Positions 13,045 to 25,233 are shown, counted from the stretch's first letter. The stretch: 64,000 bases of DNA from Chiridota heheva (GCA_020152595.1 JAIGNY010001580.1:1370643-1434642); one strand, 5' to 3'. A program made the numbers and translations. The notes: generated by a model not told the origin, from the letters alone.

Positions 13045-13698
13045 TTTAAAGGAATACTCTAATGGATTTTTTTTTTTTTTCACATATGATAGAGAAAATT
13101 TGTACAAACAAAGTGGTGAAAAAAACTATGTTAATATATTATTCCGTTTAGAAGTTATAACAATTTAAAGAGTAGAAAAATGTCCTTAAAAACACCTCGT
13201 ATATGTCCTTCAGCTTGGTGATGTCATCAAGGCAATTCCTGCACAGTTCTTTATGTATTTCTTATAAATAAATTTAATCACACTTTTTTTAATTATCGAA
13301 CAGCATTTTTGGTTCATTATAGAGATAGGGTGGAATATATCAATTACGAGAAAACATTTTGGTTTTTTCTTGGGTCGACAAATCATGTACATTGACTCAC
13401 CCTCAGTCACTTAGGTGACTGACATTTTTTGTGAAATGACTTACCCCAATCACATTTGCAATGAGAAAAAAATCCATATCATTTTTAAAGAAATACAAAA
13501 GACGTTTTGTTGAAATTGTCTCTATGACATCACAGATATTGCCAATCCGTCACTTTTGTCCAGCTTCAAAAATACTTTAAAATTTTGTAATTTCTAAACG
13601 GAATAAGATATTAACATAGTTTTTTAACCACTTTGTTTCTAAAATTTGTCTCTATCATATATACAAAAAATGAAAATCCATCGCAATATTCCTTTAAG
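13045..13698. mobile_element. foldback element family E, copy 2
   Basis: Starts TTTAAAGGAATACTCTAATG and ends CGCAATATTCCTTTAA. Inverted arms include AAAATTTGTACAAAC against its partner near 13632-13650 and GAAGTTATAACA against a block near 13585-13600. It is interrupted by a 77-bp piece of family F at 13372-13448. Confidence 0.75.
13372..13448. repeat. 77-bp internal fragment of family F inside family E
   Basis: Identical to 12099-12175 at 76 of 77 positions by eye. The single difference turns GACACACC into GACTCACC and so creates a TGACTCA. Neither terminus of family F is present. Confidence 0.85.
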
Positions 13699-15239
13699 AA
13701 TCAATTTCAATCAATCGTAGCTCTAATAAACTACTTTTCTAGATCAACAAAGATCAAAAAGTCTTTGAGATTTGTCAAGTGGAACCCGATGGGGTTTGAT
13801 GTCCCACAGAGGCAAACATTTACTTTTATCACAATTTTTATCTCACCTCAATCATGATGTCCACAACCCACTCTTCAGTATTTGCAAAAAGAAAATTTGT
13901 TTTGTCAAAAATTTTCATCAGTTCTTGTATTCTTTTCCGATTCATCATACCCTAAACAAAATTACTTCCATTGTGGAGTTCCTGCAATCACGGCAATAAT
14001 TCTTTCAAATCTGGGTAGTATTGCTCCAGATAATGGATCTCCCATGGAGGGGCTTACAGTGTTATTGTTGCTCTACAAAGGGATATCTTTGATTGAATAT
14101 ACAGAAGGGACAATTGTGGAGCTGCCCCACTTGAGAAGTTCTCTCAAGAGGCAGCTTTTATCTTGAAGAAAGAATAAGAGAATCTTATGAACTCAGAACC
14201 AAAACCTTTCCAGATGAGAGATAATTGTTAGAGGCTTTTCTCCAAGTGAAGTAAGAATGATAAATAACAATTATTATTGTCTCTTTACTTCTATCTTCTT
14301 CAAAAGTGCATTGGATGACTTTTATCTATTTATAGAAAAAAGCTGAAACCTAGGAAGGAAATCAAAATAGGGAATAAAGGAGCATTTTTTTTTTATATAA
14401 GAGAACATTGACTTCAAGAAGTCAGAGCATTAGGACATCTTAAGAATATACTAGAGAGGTGATCAATGGCTGAGATAAACGACCCTGGGATTTTTCATTT
14501 ACATGCTCTTCACTTTGAACCAAACAGATTACAAAATATTCTAAAGTTCCATTGAAATAAAGACATTAGAGACCTCCATAGCAGTGCTGAATGGCTTCCC
14601 AATCTAAAGACCTTTTCAAATCTGAATCTGCAATTCCTGGATAACTAATTTAAATAATGTCACAAGGTTGAGATTCATGTGTCCATAATGGACCAATCGT
14701 ATACTGGGGAAATCTTATTGGTCTATCAAATACTGGGGGAATCTTGGCCATCTGCAGAATTCACGCACGGTATGGGACCAAGCATATGAAACAATGCTTT
14801 CAAGCACATGCATCGTATGTGCGCTATATGCACGAAGGTTATAGGCATGAGTTCTACGCGCACGTATTGCTGCTTACACATTTTTGCTCAAACCTGCACC
14901 TGATTGGTTGGGAAACAAAGGTAAAATTCCCCCAGCAGTCGATTGGTCGATGTACTGAAGAAATCACATTCGGCTAAACTGAGTTTAAAAAGAAAGGTCT
15001 ATGGTATCCAGGGTTCAATCCCAGTGGGTCTCCAAACAGTCAGGCTCCATAACTGGTTAATAAAACAGCTGTTACTCCAACGAAAGTCTGTCTGGACTTT
15101 CAAATGAGCCTTCAACGATTGCCAACATTTGTCTTGGCATGGATATAGGGTCACCTTCTCAGGGGAAAAAACTTAAACATTTTCCTAGTTATGCAAGCAA
15201 ATCTATTGCACTGGTGAATTAAGTTTCCATAAAATGTTG
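13699..15239. other. intronic sequence, nothing recognised
   Basis: No supported gene. Short open frames at 13772-14166 have no recognisable features and no splice context that I can defend. Confidence 0.45.
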
Positions 15240-15450
15240 AAGGTTATTGGAAAAACTCCTTAAATTGTCAGGAATTCTCCTTCAATTTTCCAGAATTTTT
15301 CTTGAATTTGTAGGAAATTTTACTCATCAGAAAATTTCCTTACTGTCAGGAAAATTTCCTTTATTTTACTACAACTTCCCAACAAGGAGAAGAGCATGCA
15401 GCCAGGAAACTCTTTCAGGAAGGGGGTTCCTCCAATTTCTTACGCCTCTG
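15240..15450. repeat. degenerate AATTTTCC-type short-repeat element, family G
   Basis: Irregular tandem blocks built on GGAAATTTTCC-like words (GAATTCTCCTTCAATTTTCC, GGAAAATTTCCT). The same texture recurs at 24560-24745, 31370-31665, 34380-34700, 45660-45800 and 51600-51730. Several copies have a G-rich tract and a GGCGTA- or CGCCACTG-like end near by, which suggests decayed hAT-type non-autonomous elements. The class is uncertain. Confidence 0.5.
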
Positions 15451-15551
15451 TCCTAGCACCCCTAATCTCAAAACCTGTGTCGGTTGTTTTAGGAGCTTAA
15501 TCCCCAGAAAAACAAAAAGCTAGACATGCCCCTTCCTAATACCCCTCAATA

Positions 15552-15896
15552 TAATGCACTTGTCAGTTGTATGATTCACACCTACTACCCCCGGCAATGC
15601 CAGTCAAAGGTGAGTCATTGACATATGAAAAAATGACTCACATGTGAGTCATTGTACCAAATTGCAGTCACCAGAAAGGCTCTAGGGTGGGTCAATTTAC
15701 TTTAAACCCACTGACTTTGTACAGAGGTGATTGATTTGGGGAAAGTAATTTCACAAAAAATGTCAGTCACCTAAGTGACAGAGGGGTGCATCAATGTACA
15801 TGTTTTGTCCACCCACTTTGGTGCAATGACACACCTTGTCCAGGAGGGAGGGGGGGGGGGGGTAGGGGTGAGTCACCTAATTGACAAGTGCATAAA
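15552..15896. mobile_element. AP-1-motif-rich MITE, family F, copy 2
   Basis: Inverted relative to 12031-12361. Termini TGCACTTGTCAGTTG and CAAGTGCA. TGASTCA sites lie at 15611, 15634, 15645 and 15869. A 12-bp G-run at about 15851-15862 sits near one end. Confidence 0.8.
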
Positions 15897-18021
15897 GTGC
15901 AAAGCCAACAAAAATCCCATTCATATGCATAATGTCTTGCTTCTAACAACAAAACAAAACTTAAGCCCACTGATAAGCTATATACAGTATTAACTTGAAA
16001 AGTTGAATAAGAAAACAATTTCACTTCCCATATAAAAGTTAACTATCAGCAATTCAACTCACTTTGTGTACTACTTACTGAAACTACAACATTGCTTCCT
16101 AAGAAGCTTATTACTTTGAATAAGAATCTGTGATTTTTTTTTTTTTTTTTTTTTCAAGCACAATATTTTCGGATGACTGCAACTTAAAAAAAGGTGAAGA
16201 GCTTGATTTAAGCCTTTAATAGGCCATTGGATCCCTTTGCGTAGCATCTTTATGATTTTCCTTTGAAAATCCACTCAGGGATAGATTTTTCTGCAAATAA
16301 ACCTTGCAGTAAACAAACTTCTTAAGTCTGCTTGCATAAAATTGACAGTAACTATAGTTACAACAAAATTGGAACCTGGAAAAAACCACCAAATGATATT
16401 TTAAGGTGTAGGGACAGTCTTGTATGTTTTTCAGTTTCATTATTAATTCAAAATCTAAACCAAAATTGAATTTTGACAAAAAAAAAAAGTATTTATAAAA
16501 GGGGCTGGCAGCTGAAAAGTGAAGCCGTATTTTTCTTGAGTCTCAAGAATATGGAACACACTTTATGTGATGGAACTGAAAACCTTTGATACAAATGTTC
16601 AAATTAATCAAAATTATTTCTATTAATACTCGTGTCGTGTCAACGATATGAGTATCAAAAATTAGACCTGCGTTATTTAAAAAAATATTATATTCATTTT
16701 CTCTCACTTTTCGGCCAAGAGCCCCTTTAGCTTTGTTAGTGATCGAATGATGAAGATTTTTCATTATATCCAAAATTTGTGAAGCGGAAATAAGAACACA
16801 GCTTAATTAAATCTTGATTTTCATTATTTTATAATCAAATTTAACCCAAAATGTTTATCAATTTTTTTTTAGAATTTACAATAAGATTCACCTTACTCTT
16901 ACTCCCAGTACAGCTTCTCTAATATTGCAAGCAATGCAGTCATTCATCTCCCCATATATAATTACCTTCTGTACTTGACATTCAATTTCTTCAATCAACT
17001 AACCAATAAACAAACATAACTTGGACTTCAAATACATCAAGGATGCCACAGAATGGTCCACCTGAAACTTAACTGCTATTCAAAGTCAACACCAATGCAA
17101 AATACGTCATATTCTTTGTGGACAGAATGGATTTTGTCCTAAATTATTTGTGTAAATCAATTTTTGTCAAAAAGTAAATAAGTTGTCTGCTATGAACTAC
17201 CTTGGAGATTTACGTTAAATAAACAAACACTAGCCTACACAGTCAGCAGATCTTGGTTCAAGTATAGAAGTTTTTGTAGCAACCACTAAGTTATATGCTT
17301 ATTGGGAATCAAGTATGATTGCTGATCAGTATTATCGCAAGACTCATGGGGATGATGGGGAAGCGAAAAGGATGGGGGCAGGGAATTAAAATGAAGATAA
17401 TTTCTTATATGCAACTTCCTATTAATCTGAAGATGGGCTTTTTGCTTTTCAGCATTTTTATGAATGGTTTCTGGGCACAAAGTGATATAAGATTCTTTTT
17501 TATATAGAAAATTATTGATTGGAGGGGGGACATCTCATGGCCCCCATGAGGGTACATGTCCATGGCCTCCCTGACATTGCAACATCATCAAATGATAGCT
17601 TGACGATCATATGTCAGTGATAAAACAAAATTCAATTGGCTTCAATGATTATTATTTCAGTTCTTTGGAAGCACTTACAGCATGATCCTGAAACATCTGG
17701 TTGTGGATCACATACATTCAACATTCATTTGCCAAGGAAAGTTATTGATATGCAAAATGCCAGGTTGTATTTTTAAAGGTGATATATGATGAATGGAAAG
17801 AAAATATTAAGCAAATGTTTGCAAGGTAACCAGCTATCTGTCATCTGGATCAAAACTGTTTCATCACAGATAATTTGTTCAAAGTAAGAACTCCTAGAGT
17901 TTTGTGCTTCAAATATGCAAATTGAATATAGGAAACACGAATACACTCAGAAGTTGATAATTAATTTCATTGTCACTCATAAATTATTATGAAACACAGA
18001 ACAGGTGTAATTGCCCATAGA
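15897..18021. other. intronic sequence, nothing recognised
   Basis: Contains a T-run at about 16134-16154. No coding or RNA gene is supported. Confidence 0.45.
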
Positions 18022-18286
18022 TTAAAGGAAAGGTATCGTCCCATAAATACATTCAGAAGTGAATGTCACCGTGCTGGCAAGATCACTTTCGCTTGTCAAT
18101 TTTGCCTATTGATCGCGAGAATTATGCCATGCTTATCTATCACACATCTGCTGGACTGAACATAGAGGCCTACATGTGTTATCGATAACATCCCAGATTT
18201 CTCGCAATCAATGAGGTAAATTGAAAACCGGAAGTGACGTTACCAGCATTTCTGAATTTATTTATGGGACGATACATTTCCTTTAA
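18022..18286. mobile_element. foldback element family B, copy 1
   Basis: Ends are AAAGGAAAGGTATCGTCCCA and its inverse TGGGACGATACATTTCCTTT, followed inward by TACATTCAGAAGTG against TTTCTGAATTTA. The middle carries paired ATCGCGAGAA / TTCTCGC blocks, so most of the element can fold on itself. Copies also lie at 36980-37413 and 45065-45326. Confidence 0.85.
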
Positions 18287-18870
18287 TCTTTCCTCTAGTG
18301 TAGTAATTTTTATCCAGAGTCTGTTACAAAGTGGTCTGTTGTTGTTGGAGTGAATGTTTGCATCTAGCGTATTTTGCTGATATATGCCACATAAATGTAT
18401 GAAGAAGATGGTTGGATACCTGGCTATAGAACTAGATTTGTGGAGTAGTTCTAAAGTCCCTGAATTCCAAAAATTTATCATGAAACTTATCACGAAAATT
18501 AAGCAACATTTATAATTTTGCTTATTGAATGGAATAATTGATTGTTGATTTAATCTGAAAATATTTTCCTCTCAGAAATTTTTATTTTCCCCGCAGGAAC
18601 TGTGACTTATGTTCAAGTCTGTAACGACCTGACATTGTTTAATTACATAATACCAACCCTTTAGAAAAGGGCTTGGTTCCAATGACCAAAGGGGGTGGGA
18701 TTACAAGGGATGCAAGGGTCGTGCAGTATGAAGTTTGACAGTTTATAAGTAAATTAGAGAAATCAATACAATATCTGTCATCTTGATCTTCTGATATTGA
18801 GAGCTGAAATAAGCATGACAAGGACATAAAGCAATAACCAAAATGTGTATGTTCTTAGAAATTTGGGTTT

Positions 18871-19654
18871 TTAAAGGATTAGTTCAGGGGTCAAGCAAGT
18901 TCATCTTCTATGAGAGAGGACTTCAAAGGAAAACAAAATGGTGAAGAAAGCATTCACAAATCTGATTCCATTCAGGAGATATTAACTTTAAAGTTCCATC
19001 TTCAAGATCTGTGTAGAAAGTATGGTGCCTTCATCCTCACATTCTAAACAAATTTCAATGTATTTTGAAGAAAATTTATTTAAGTATTTTACCATTTGGT
19101 GGATTAATTTTTCTCAAACTTCCTTCAGGTAGTAAATTATAATTACTCTTACAAGTTTCTGTTTGACTACTTTCCTGACATATTCAATGGTTTTTAAATC
19201 ACAGGACAAAATATGATAGAATACATAAAGTTTTTGAGGAATCTGAGGTTATGACATCACAACTAATCTGATTTCAGTAGTTTCCACACAAATTATAACA
19301 AGCTTTAAACTTAATTATCTCCTTAATGGAATAAGACTTTTGAATGCTTTCTTCACCATTTTGTTTCTTTTGAGAGAGAGAGAGTTCCTACAATTCCATG
19401 TATTCGGTTATGATAGTACAAATGCTATCACGAACGCTTGACGAGAACACAGGTACGACGACGGACAGACATAACATCGAAACAAGTCAATGTCCAAGGC
19501 CTTTGATAACCCAGTTGTGGTCAGTCTACCCAACCCCAGGATTGAACCGGGGCCTCGTGGTCTGTAAAGGTATGATAACCGCTACACCACAGTAGGTTTC
19601 TTTTGAAGTCCTCTTCCATGTAATATGGACTTGCTTGACCACTAAACTAATCCT
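18871..19654. mobile_element. foldback element family D, copy 1, with nested SINE
   Basis: Left end TTAAAGGATTAGTTCAGGGG and right end inverse ACTAAACTAATCCT. The arms pair over more than 100 bp, including ACAAAATGGTGAAGAAAGC against GCTTTCTTCACCATTTTGT. A family 1 SINE interrupts the right arm at 19400-19597. Related pieces lie at 28704-29470, 41800-42182, 51523-51615, 52077-52128 and 56636-56772. Confidence 0.8.
19400..19597 (-). mobile_element. tRNA-derived SINE, family 1, minus strand
   Basis: On the minus strand it reads A box TGGTGTAGCGGTTATC, then a B-box-like GGTTCAATCC and the family body. The tail end at about 19400 corresponds to CATAACCGAATA. It lies inside the right arm of a family D element, so it inserted later than that element. 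Confidence 0.85.
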
Positions 19655-20351
19655 ATTCAGAACAAAAGAGCGAAAGCAATGAGGGGTGCTAAAGGTGTAG
19701 GAACATAGCGGTAAGCATGGAGAGAAATAATCTTCATTGTGGTGTACCTTATTCCTTCAAAGGGGAACATAATTAGCTCAAAGTTACAAACCAACAAAGG
19801 CTTTTGAACTTTTCCCCAGGGTCCTATTAAATTCAAGGTTAATCTACCAACTCTTACTTTCCAGACCGCAAAGCTAGAAGAAAAAATTAAATATTTAACT
19901 TCCAAAGTTACGAAACAATGGCGTCAACTTATGATCTGTTCAAACTTTTCTTTTCGTTCTTTAGAGAGAGAGAGAGATCTCCTCCCCAGGGTTTATCATT
20001 TCCACAAGTAAACATTACCAACTCTTCCTTTCCTAAAGCTAGAAGAACTTACAACACTTAAAACTTTGTTGTCTTCATCTTAAAATCTTACTGCAAGCAT
20101 AAAAGTGTTATCCCTTCATAAAGTACAAGGTCTTTTATCTATCTTCCAAAGCTTTAAGTAGCGTTAACCAGATGAAGTTAATTACAGCTATTTAAATTCC
20201 AGCTTATCCACGATCATTCACTGGAAGTGATAAGTTTTAGGTTCATGAGAAGAAAATCATTGAAAGTTCTAAAAACTCCAAAAAACATGTAGGCCGCTGA
20301 CTTTAAAGAGCATTTATAAGTCCTAACTGAGGAGAGATTTACCAGAACTGA

Positions 20352-20650
20352 ATTACTTTCTGGAGAGGTGCTGTGGCTCAGTGGTTTGGAAGTCATGTTC
20401 ATATTCGAGAGGTACCGAGTTCAATTCCCGTCGTGAGCTCAATTCCCGTCGTGAGCACTGCATTGTGTCCTTGAGCAAGACACTTTACTTGTTTCAGTTC
20501 ACTCAGCTCTAAAATGAGTACCATCGGTGCTAGGGAGTTAATCTGCAATGGACTGGTGTCCCATCTAGGGGAAGCCGTGTACTCTCGTCCGCTTGCGCCA
20601 TGGAAACCAGGGATAAGCACCGGCCCAATGAGCCTAATAGATTGGATTGA
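20352..20650 (+). mobile_element. tRNA-derived SINE, family 2
   Basis: A-box-like TGGCTCAGTGG at 20373-20383 and B-box-like GTTCAATTCCC at about 20419, with the AATTCCCGTCGTGAG block duplicated. A body containing CCTTGAGCAAGACACTTTAC follows, a central motif shared by many SINEs of marine animals. The end is AT-rich (GATTGGATTGAATAATAAG). Confidence 0.85.
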
Positions 20651-21358
20651 ATAATAAGTATAATTATGGCTTAAATTCCCTTAGCTTACTTTTTAAGTAA
20701 GCTGAGTTTTTCCATCATTATTGAAATTTTGTTTTATTGGTTAAATGGAGTTAAAGAGGGTATTTTTCCTTTTTTGTATTTCTGTCAGAAGACTCAGTAA
20801 CATACTGTAAAGCACAGGAGAAGCAAACTATTGACTTACGTTAAGAATGATCTCCTTAGATAATAGAATGGGTCATGCTAATAACGTGAAAAACTGCCTC
20901 ACAAATGGATTAAAGCAATACATTTAAATCATACATGTTCAAATTCATAGTAAGGGCAAAGATCCAGGCATGGAAAATGCTCATCAAAAATGTGACATAT
21001 ACAGTATTACAGACCAAAAAATAGAAAAGCAACAAAGGAATGTTAAAAGATAAGATCAAAATCAGTGCATTGGCATAGCCAGAGGGGGGGGGGGGGGACC
21101 ATGCTCCCCCATCCCACTCCAACAAAATAAATTAAACATCAAAAATATATTTTTCGCCCAGGTGAGCAAGTTTGACTGAAAAGTTAATTGCAAAGTGTGT
21201 TTTTGTTTTTCAAGCAAAACAAAAAAAAGACAAAATTCAAGAGTGTGTATAATGTGCAATAAAAATGGTTTAATTTTTGGCAATAAATGTTCATATCTCC
21301 AATACCCAATTATTGTGGTTTTGCCAACTGCGAAATTTGTCCACAGGTTCCCTCCCCA

Positions 21359-21500
21359 CAAAAAAAAATTAATAATAATAATGATAATAATAACAATAAT
21401 TAAAAGAATAACAATAACAATAGCATTAATGAAAATAATAACAATAATGATAATAATAATAATAATAATAATAATAATTATTATCATTATAATAATTATG
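21359..21500. repeat. AAT/ATA microsatellite
   Basis: Long run of AAT, AAC and GAT trinucleotides ending in a short inverted stretch (AATAATTATTATCATTAT). Open frames of poly-Ile across it are artefacts. Confidence 0.9.
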
Positions 21501-23336
21501 GCTTAAATTCCCTTCATGTCTTGTAGCTTTAAGAAACTTTCCCCTTGAAAACACACCACGCGATTTGGCTTCAACTTTAACGCATTAAATGCGTAATTTC
21601 TCAGAGCTTCCTGGACCTCACCAGGGGTCCTTATGAGGGGCTAGGAGCTTTGCGTAAGAACCTTACGGCAACATACTTTCGGTTACCCCTATCAAAAATA
21701 CCTAAAGATGATGCGTTTCTGTCTGGTCTCTCTGTCTGTCTGTGCAGTGGGTGATGGTCTGCTAGTATTCCAATATATATATATATATATATATAATCCC
21801 ATATCCACTTCCGCGAAGAATGAAGTGATGATTTCTCTCAAAGTTTTCAAGTCCGTTGTGAGCTCATTAACATAATTTATAGGCCTGACAGTTGTGAGAT
21901 CAACTTTTTATGATAAACCGGCAGACAGTTTGAGGCAAGGATTTGATTTCTTTCTCAAGCAGCAGTCAATGCAAATTCAAGTTGACTTTAATAATAAATA
22001 TCCACACACTGAATGAATAAAGGCAGGTACAGTAATTCTTGATGTAAGCGAATAAGACACAGTTAATTGTAATTTAATGCAACCTTAACAATTTTCTTGA
22101 AAACAGTTTCTTAAATAGACTTCGAGTATGTTCTATATTTAGTACTAGGCATAGCAGGGCATAGCCTTCTGATAATTCAGCTAATTTTAGAATATATTGT
22201 CATAAAATTCCAAATCGAGAAGATTACATCAGCAGGTCAGCATGAGTCACTTTATAATCATCATATAATTTTCTCGAACTGCGCCACCCAGCTACTGCAT
22301 CATAGTGTCAATGCGCAATCTTCGACACCCTTTGGAATGTCAGTGAATTCTGATGAAAGGTCGCATGTACCAACAGCCAAACATAAAACATAAAACTTAT
22401 TAAATGGTAGGTCCATACCTAATGTGGAAGAAAGGGTTGAGGGGAGGGGGGAGTCACTGTTATAACAAAATTGCATTTCTGTGGTGCTGTATACCCACAA
22501 CTTTTGACAAAGAAAAACATGAGTTGAAAATTGTTGATTAAACAAACATTTTATAAACCAATATATAAAAAACCAATTAAACTGTACAAAACAGAAGAAA
22601 GTAAATAAGAATAAGAATGTTACTCTTATTAGATAGTATTTCACAAGTAGGCATCAGGAGGGAGAGGGGGAACTTGCATGAATATGTATTATTACTAATA
22701 TTCACAAGTGCACCCAAAAATATTACAATTTTTGTTTATGAGTGAACCCAAACATATACCATTTGAGGAGATTTACTATTTGGGGAAATTGGCCACACAT
22801 GCACCCCTCGGCCCTACCTCCCTCCTATGTCTATGATCGTTTATATCCTTTCCCCCTTTCCTTTATGGCTCCTATCTTTTGAAGACATTATTTGTCAGAA
22901 AGTTCTTCAGGAAGAAAGTATGAAGTGGCATACTGGTAACCATGGTGACAGTGTGTTTTCCTACTTAGATACATAAAAGAGTGTCTTTCATTATGTAATT
23001 CCGGTTGTGCTCCAGTAATTTTCAAAGAATCAATCCAAGCAGATATAATTCTGTTCTATGCATGATTTCACTCTTTTACTACAGAAACGTAAATTCAAAG
23101 TTTATCATCCATCAGAACATACATCAGCTGAGAAGCATTTTGTATTTGTATGGATATATGTTTTCTATTGACCATTATTTTCTATGTGTCTGTTATTATG
23201 TTTGTCTGTTACAAAAGGTGTGAAATGAAAGTTTGAGAAACTAATTTATACTTTAGATTCGGGTGCAATGACCAAAGAGAATCAGCATCAGAGAAGTCAT
23301 GTGACATTTTATCTAGTCAGGTCTCTGTAGTAAAAT
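21501..23336. other. intronic sequence with an AT microsatellite
   Basis: An (AT)n run lies at about 21774-21796, preceded by CTGT repeats near 21740. Otherwise nothing is recognised. Confidence 0.5.
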
Positions 23337-23733
23337 TATACCCTTACAGAAATATTAGCTTGCAGCAAGCTTGCAACAAGCTAACATTTTTAGCTCGCAC
23401 AAACATGCTGCTAGCTTGCTGCAAGCTAGTATTTGGAACAAATTAGCTTGCCAAGCTAGCAAAATCAGTCTGCAAGCTAGTAAAGACTTTCTGCAAGCTT
23501 GCGCAAGCTAACAAATATTTTATGCTAATTTGCGCAAGCTAGTATTTGTTCCAAATACTAGCTTGCAGCATGCTTGCTGCAAGCTTGAAGCACACTTATG
23601 CAAGCTTGCAGCATGCTCATGCAGGCTTGCAGCACACTTGCAGCATGCTTGTGCAAGCTTGTAGCATGCTTGTGCAAGCTACAAATTGTTAGCCTGTTAC
23701 AAGCATGCTGCAAGCTCAAGTTTCTGTATGGGT
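23337..23733. mobile_element. palindromic AGCTTGC array with inverted ends
   Basis: Dozens of AGCTTGC / GCAAGCT words in both orientations, flanked by inverted ends TACCCTTACAGAAAT (left) and TTTCTGTATGGGTA (right). The whole block is therefore an inverted-repeat element with an internal array of short palindromes. No coding capacity; minus-strand frames such as SMLQACISVLQAC are repeat translation. Confidence 0.8.
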
Positions 23734-24559
23734 AGCCAGCACATGGTGTTGCAGAACCATGAACATATGATTGGAACATCCATGTATGAACTTGCAGTGG
23801 GTGAATACCAGGTTTTCACCCTGCTCTTTTCGAGAAGTGATCAGAGAACCAGACAGGGGGTAAGGAACCTTGCTGATGGGATTGCCACTAGGCCCTCATC
23901 TGATATACGGTAAGCTCCACCCAATCATTGGCGACTAAGGCTGAGAGGGGGAGAAGATGCATATATGACCAAGTTAAGTCAGACCAACCTTAGCACTTGA
24001 TGTCACAGCATATCAAACCTGGTTAAACCTGCTACACTCAAACCTCTCAGCATCTCAGCCATAGTGTTCAGATGACTGAACCACTTGTCTCCCATTTCTT
24101 AAGGAGTAAACAGTTGGATGTCATAAAATTTCTTTAACCTACTAAAATGTGGAAACCTTACAAAAACTATCATAAAAGTAAAATGAATTTAATACTGGAC
24201 CCCAGAAATTACTGCTCAGCCATAAACGTGGCCCTACACTTTATGAGCTTACATATTACGCATGTATTCCTTTGGATAGGCTAACACTGTCAATTATTGA
24301 ATAAGGATACTAAATGGGAATCCTAATGATAGAGCCATGGGCTCTAAGATTTGAAACTGGTGAGATTGACAATTTTTTACTTCACACAGACCTATACCAA
24401 ACTTCTCAATGAATTCTCTATCATGAAGAGGCATAGGAAGTGAGTTGGCAAGGGGGAAAACTGCCCCCTTAGAGGATTCAACTTCCCGGTTGCATGCTTT
24501 CTTCCTGGTTGGAAGGTGAAATGGCAAGTTATTAACATAAAATTGAAAAATGTAGCAAA
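23734..24559. other. intronic sequence, nothing recognised
   Basis: No gene or clear repeat boundary is seen. Confidence 0.4.
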
Positions 24560-24745
24560 ATGATTAAATACATTGGTATTTTTCCTGGTAAACTGGTCAA
24601 AATTTCCTGAAAACTGGTCAAATTTACCTTAAAACTGGCCGAATTTCTCGCAAACTTGCCAAAATTTCCAAAAAATTGGCCATAATTTCCCGAATTTATA
24701 GGAAAATTCCTCAAAATTATGGAAATTTCCCAGAAATTAAAGATA
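24560..24745. repeat. family G short-repeat element
   Basis: Five to six degenerate units of the type AACTGGTCAAAATTTCC, alternating with TTGGCC variants. Same texture as 15240-15450. Confidence 0.6.
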
Positions 24746-25086
24746 ATTAAAGGGGATTTTCAAATTAGCAGCAACTTTTTATGAAAACTTAAATTACCAG
24801 TGCATTTTTTCCACCTGTCACCGGAAAAATTGAGGTGACACTTCCTACGCAACTGCTATGATGCCATTGTTGACTGGTTTTTTATTATTTTTATTTATAA
24901 AAGTAGAAACAATAACAAGACATAAGGAAGCCCTGGGTTGGGGGGGGGGAGGGGAGGAGGAGGAGGGGGGACTAAGGAGAAGTTTCAAAAAGCCCCTGAA
25001 ATATTTATGAATATGGTTAAAGCTTACTTTCCATCCTAAGATTATCAAGATACACCAACATGAAAAAGATCGCCGTTTTTTTGTTT

Positions 25087-25092
25087 ACGTAC
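25087..25092 (-). other. splice donor of KLF-like exon 1
   Basis: GTACGT directly follows the GAG codon ending at 25093 on the minus strand, leaving phase 0. This matches the phase 0 acceptor of the exon at 960-2009. Confidence 0.75.
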
Positions 25093-25233
25093 CTCGTCAT
25101 AAGTATCCCATTCTCCGAGCGGACTCAGCGGTAGATGAGGCGAGTCTCCAATATCGCCGATTGAACACAGCGAATCGTCAGAAAACAACGAGGAAAGACC
25201 CAAGTCCGGTACTATTCCGACCGTCTGCGCCAT
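25093..25233 (-). CDS. KLF5: KLF5-type factor, first coding exon
   Basis: Encodes the 47 N-terminal residues beginning MAQTVGIVPDLGLSSLFSDD and ending LGEWDTYDE. The first in-frame ATG is at 25233 in a good initiation context (GAAATGG). The segment is acidic and Ser/Pro-rich, as expected for an activation domain, and the reading frame runs straight into a consensus donor. Joining to exon 2 in phase 0 gives a continuous acidic stretch (WDTYDE then TDFDFDA). No known domain covers these residues, so membership in the KLF-like gene rests on strand, phase, splice-site quality and composition rather than on homology. An unrelated gene or an alternative first exon is possible. Confidence 0.65.

Larger units (their letters stand above)
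2010..25092 (-). other. KLF-like intron 1, about 23 kb
   Basis: Bounded by a GTACGT donor (25092 downward) and a TTTTTCCTTTTTAG acceptor (ending 2010) on the minus strand, with phase 0 on both sides. It contains only repeats and unique AT-rich DNA that I can recognise. An additional small exon inside it cannot be excluded by eye. Confidence 0.7.

Noticed and set aside
21062..21487. Poly-isoleucine minus-strand frame
   Set aside because: Translation of the AAT microsatellite.
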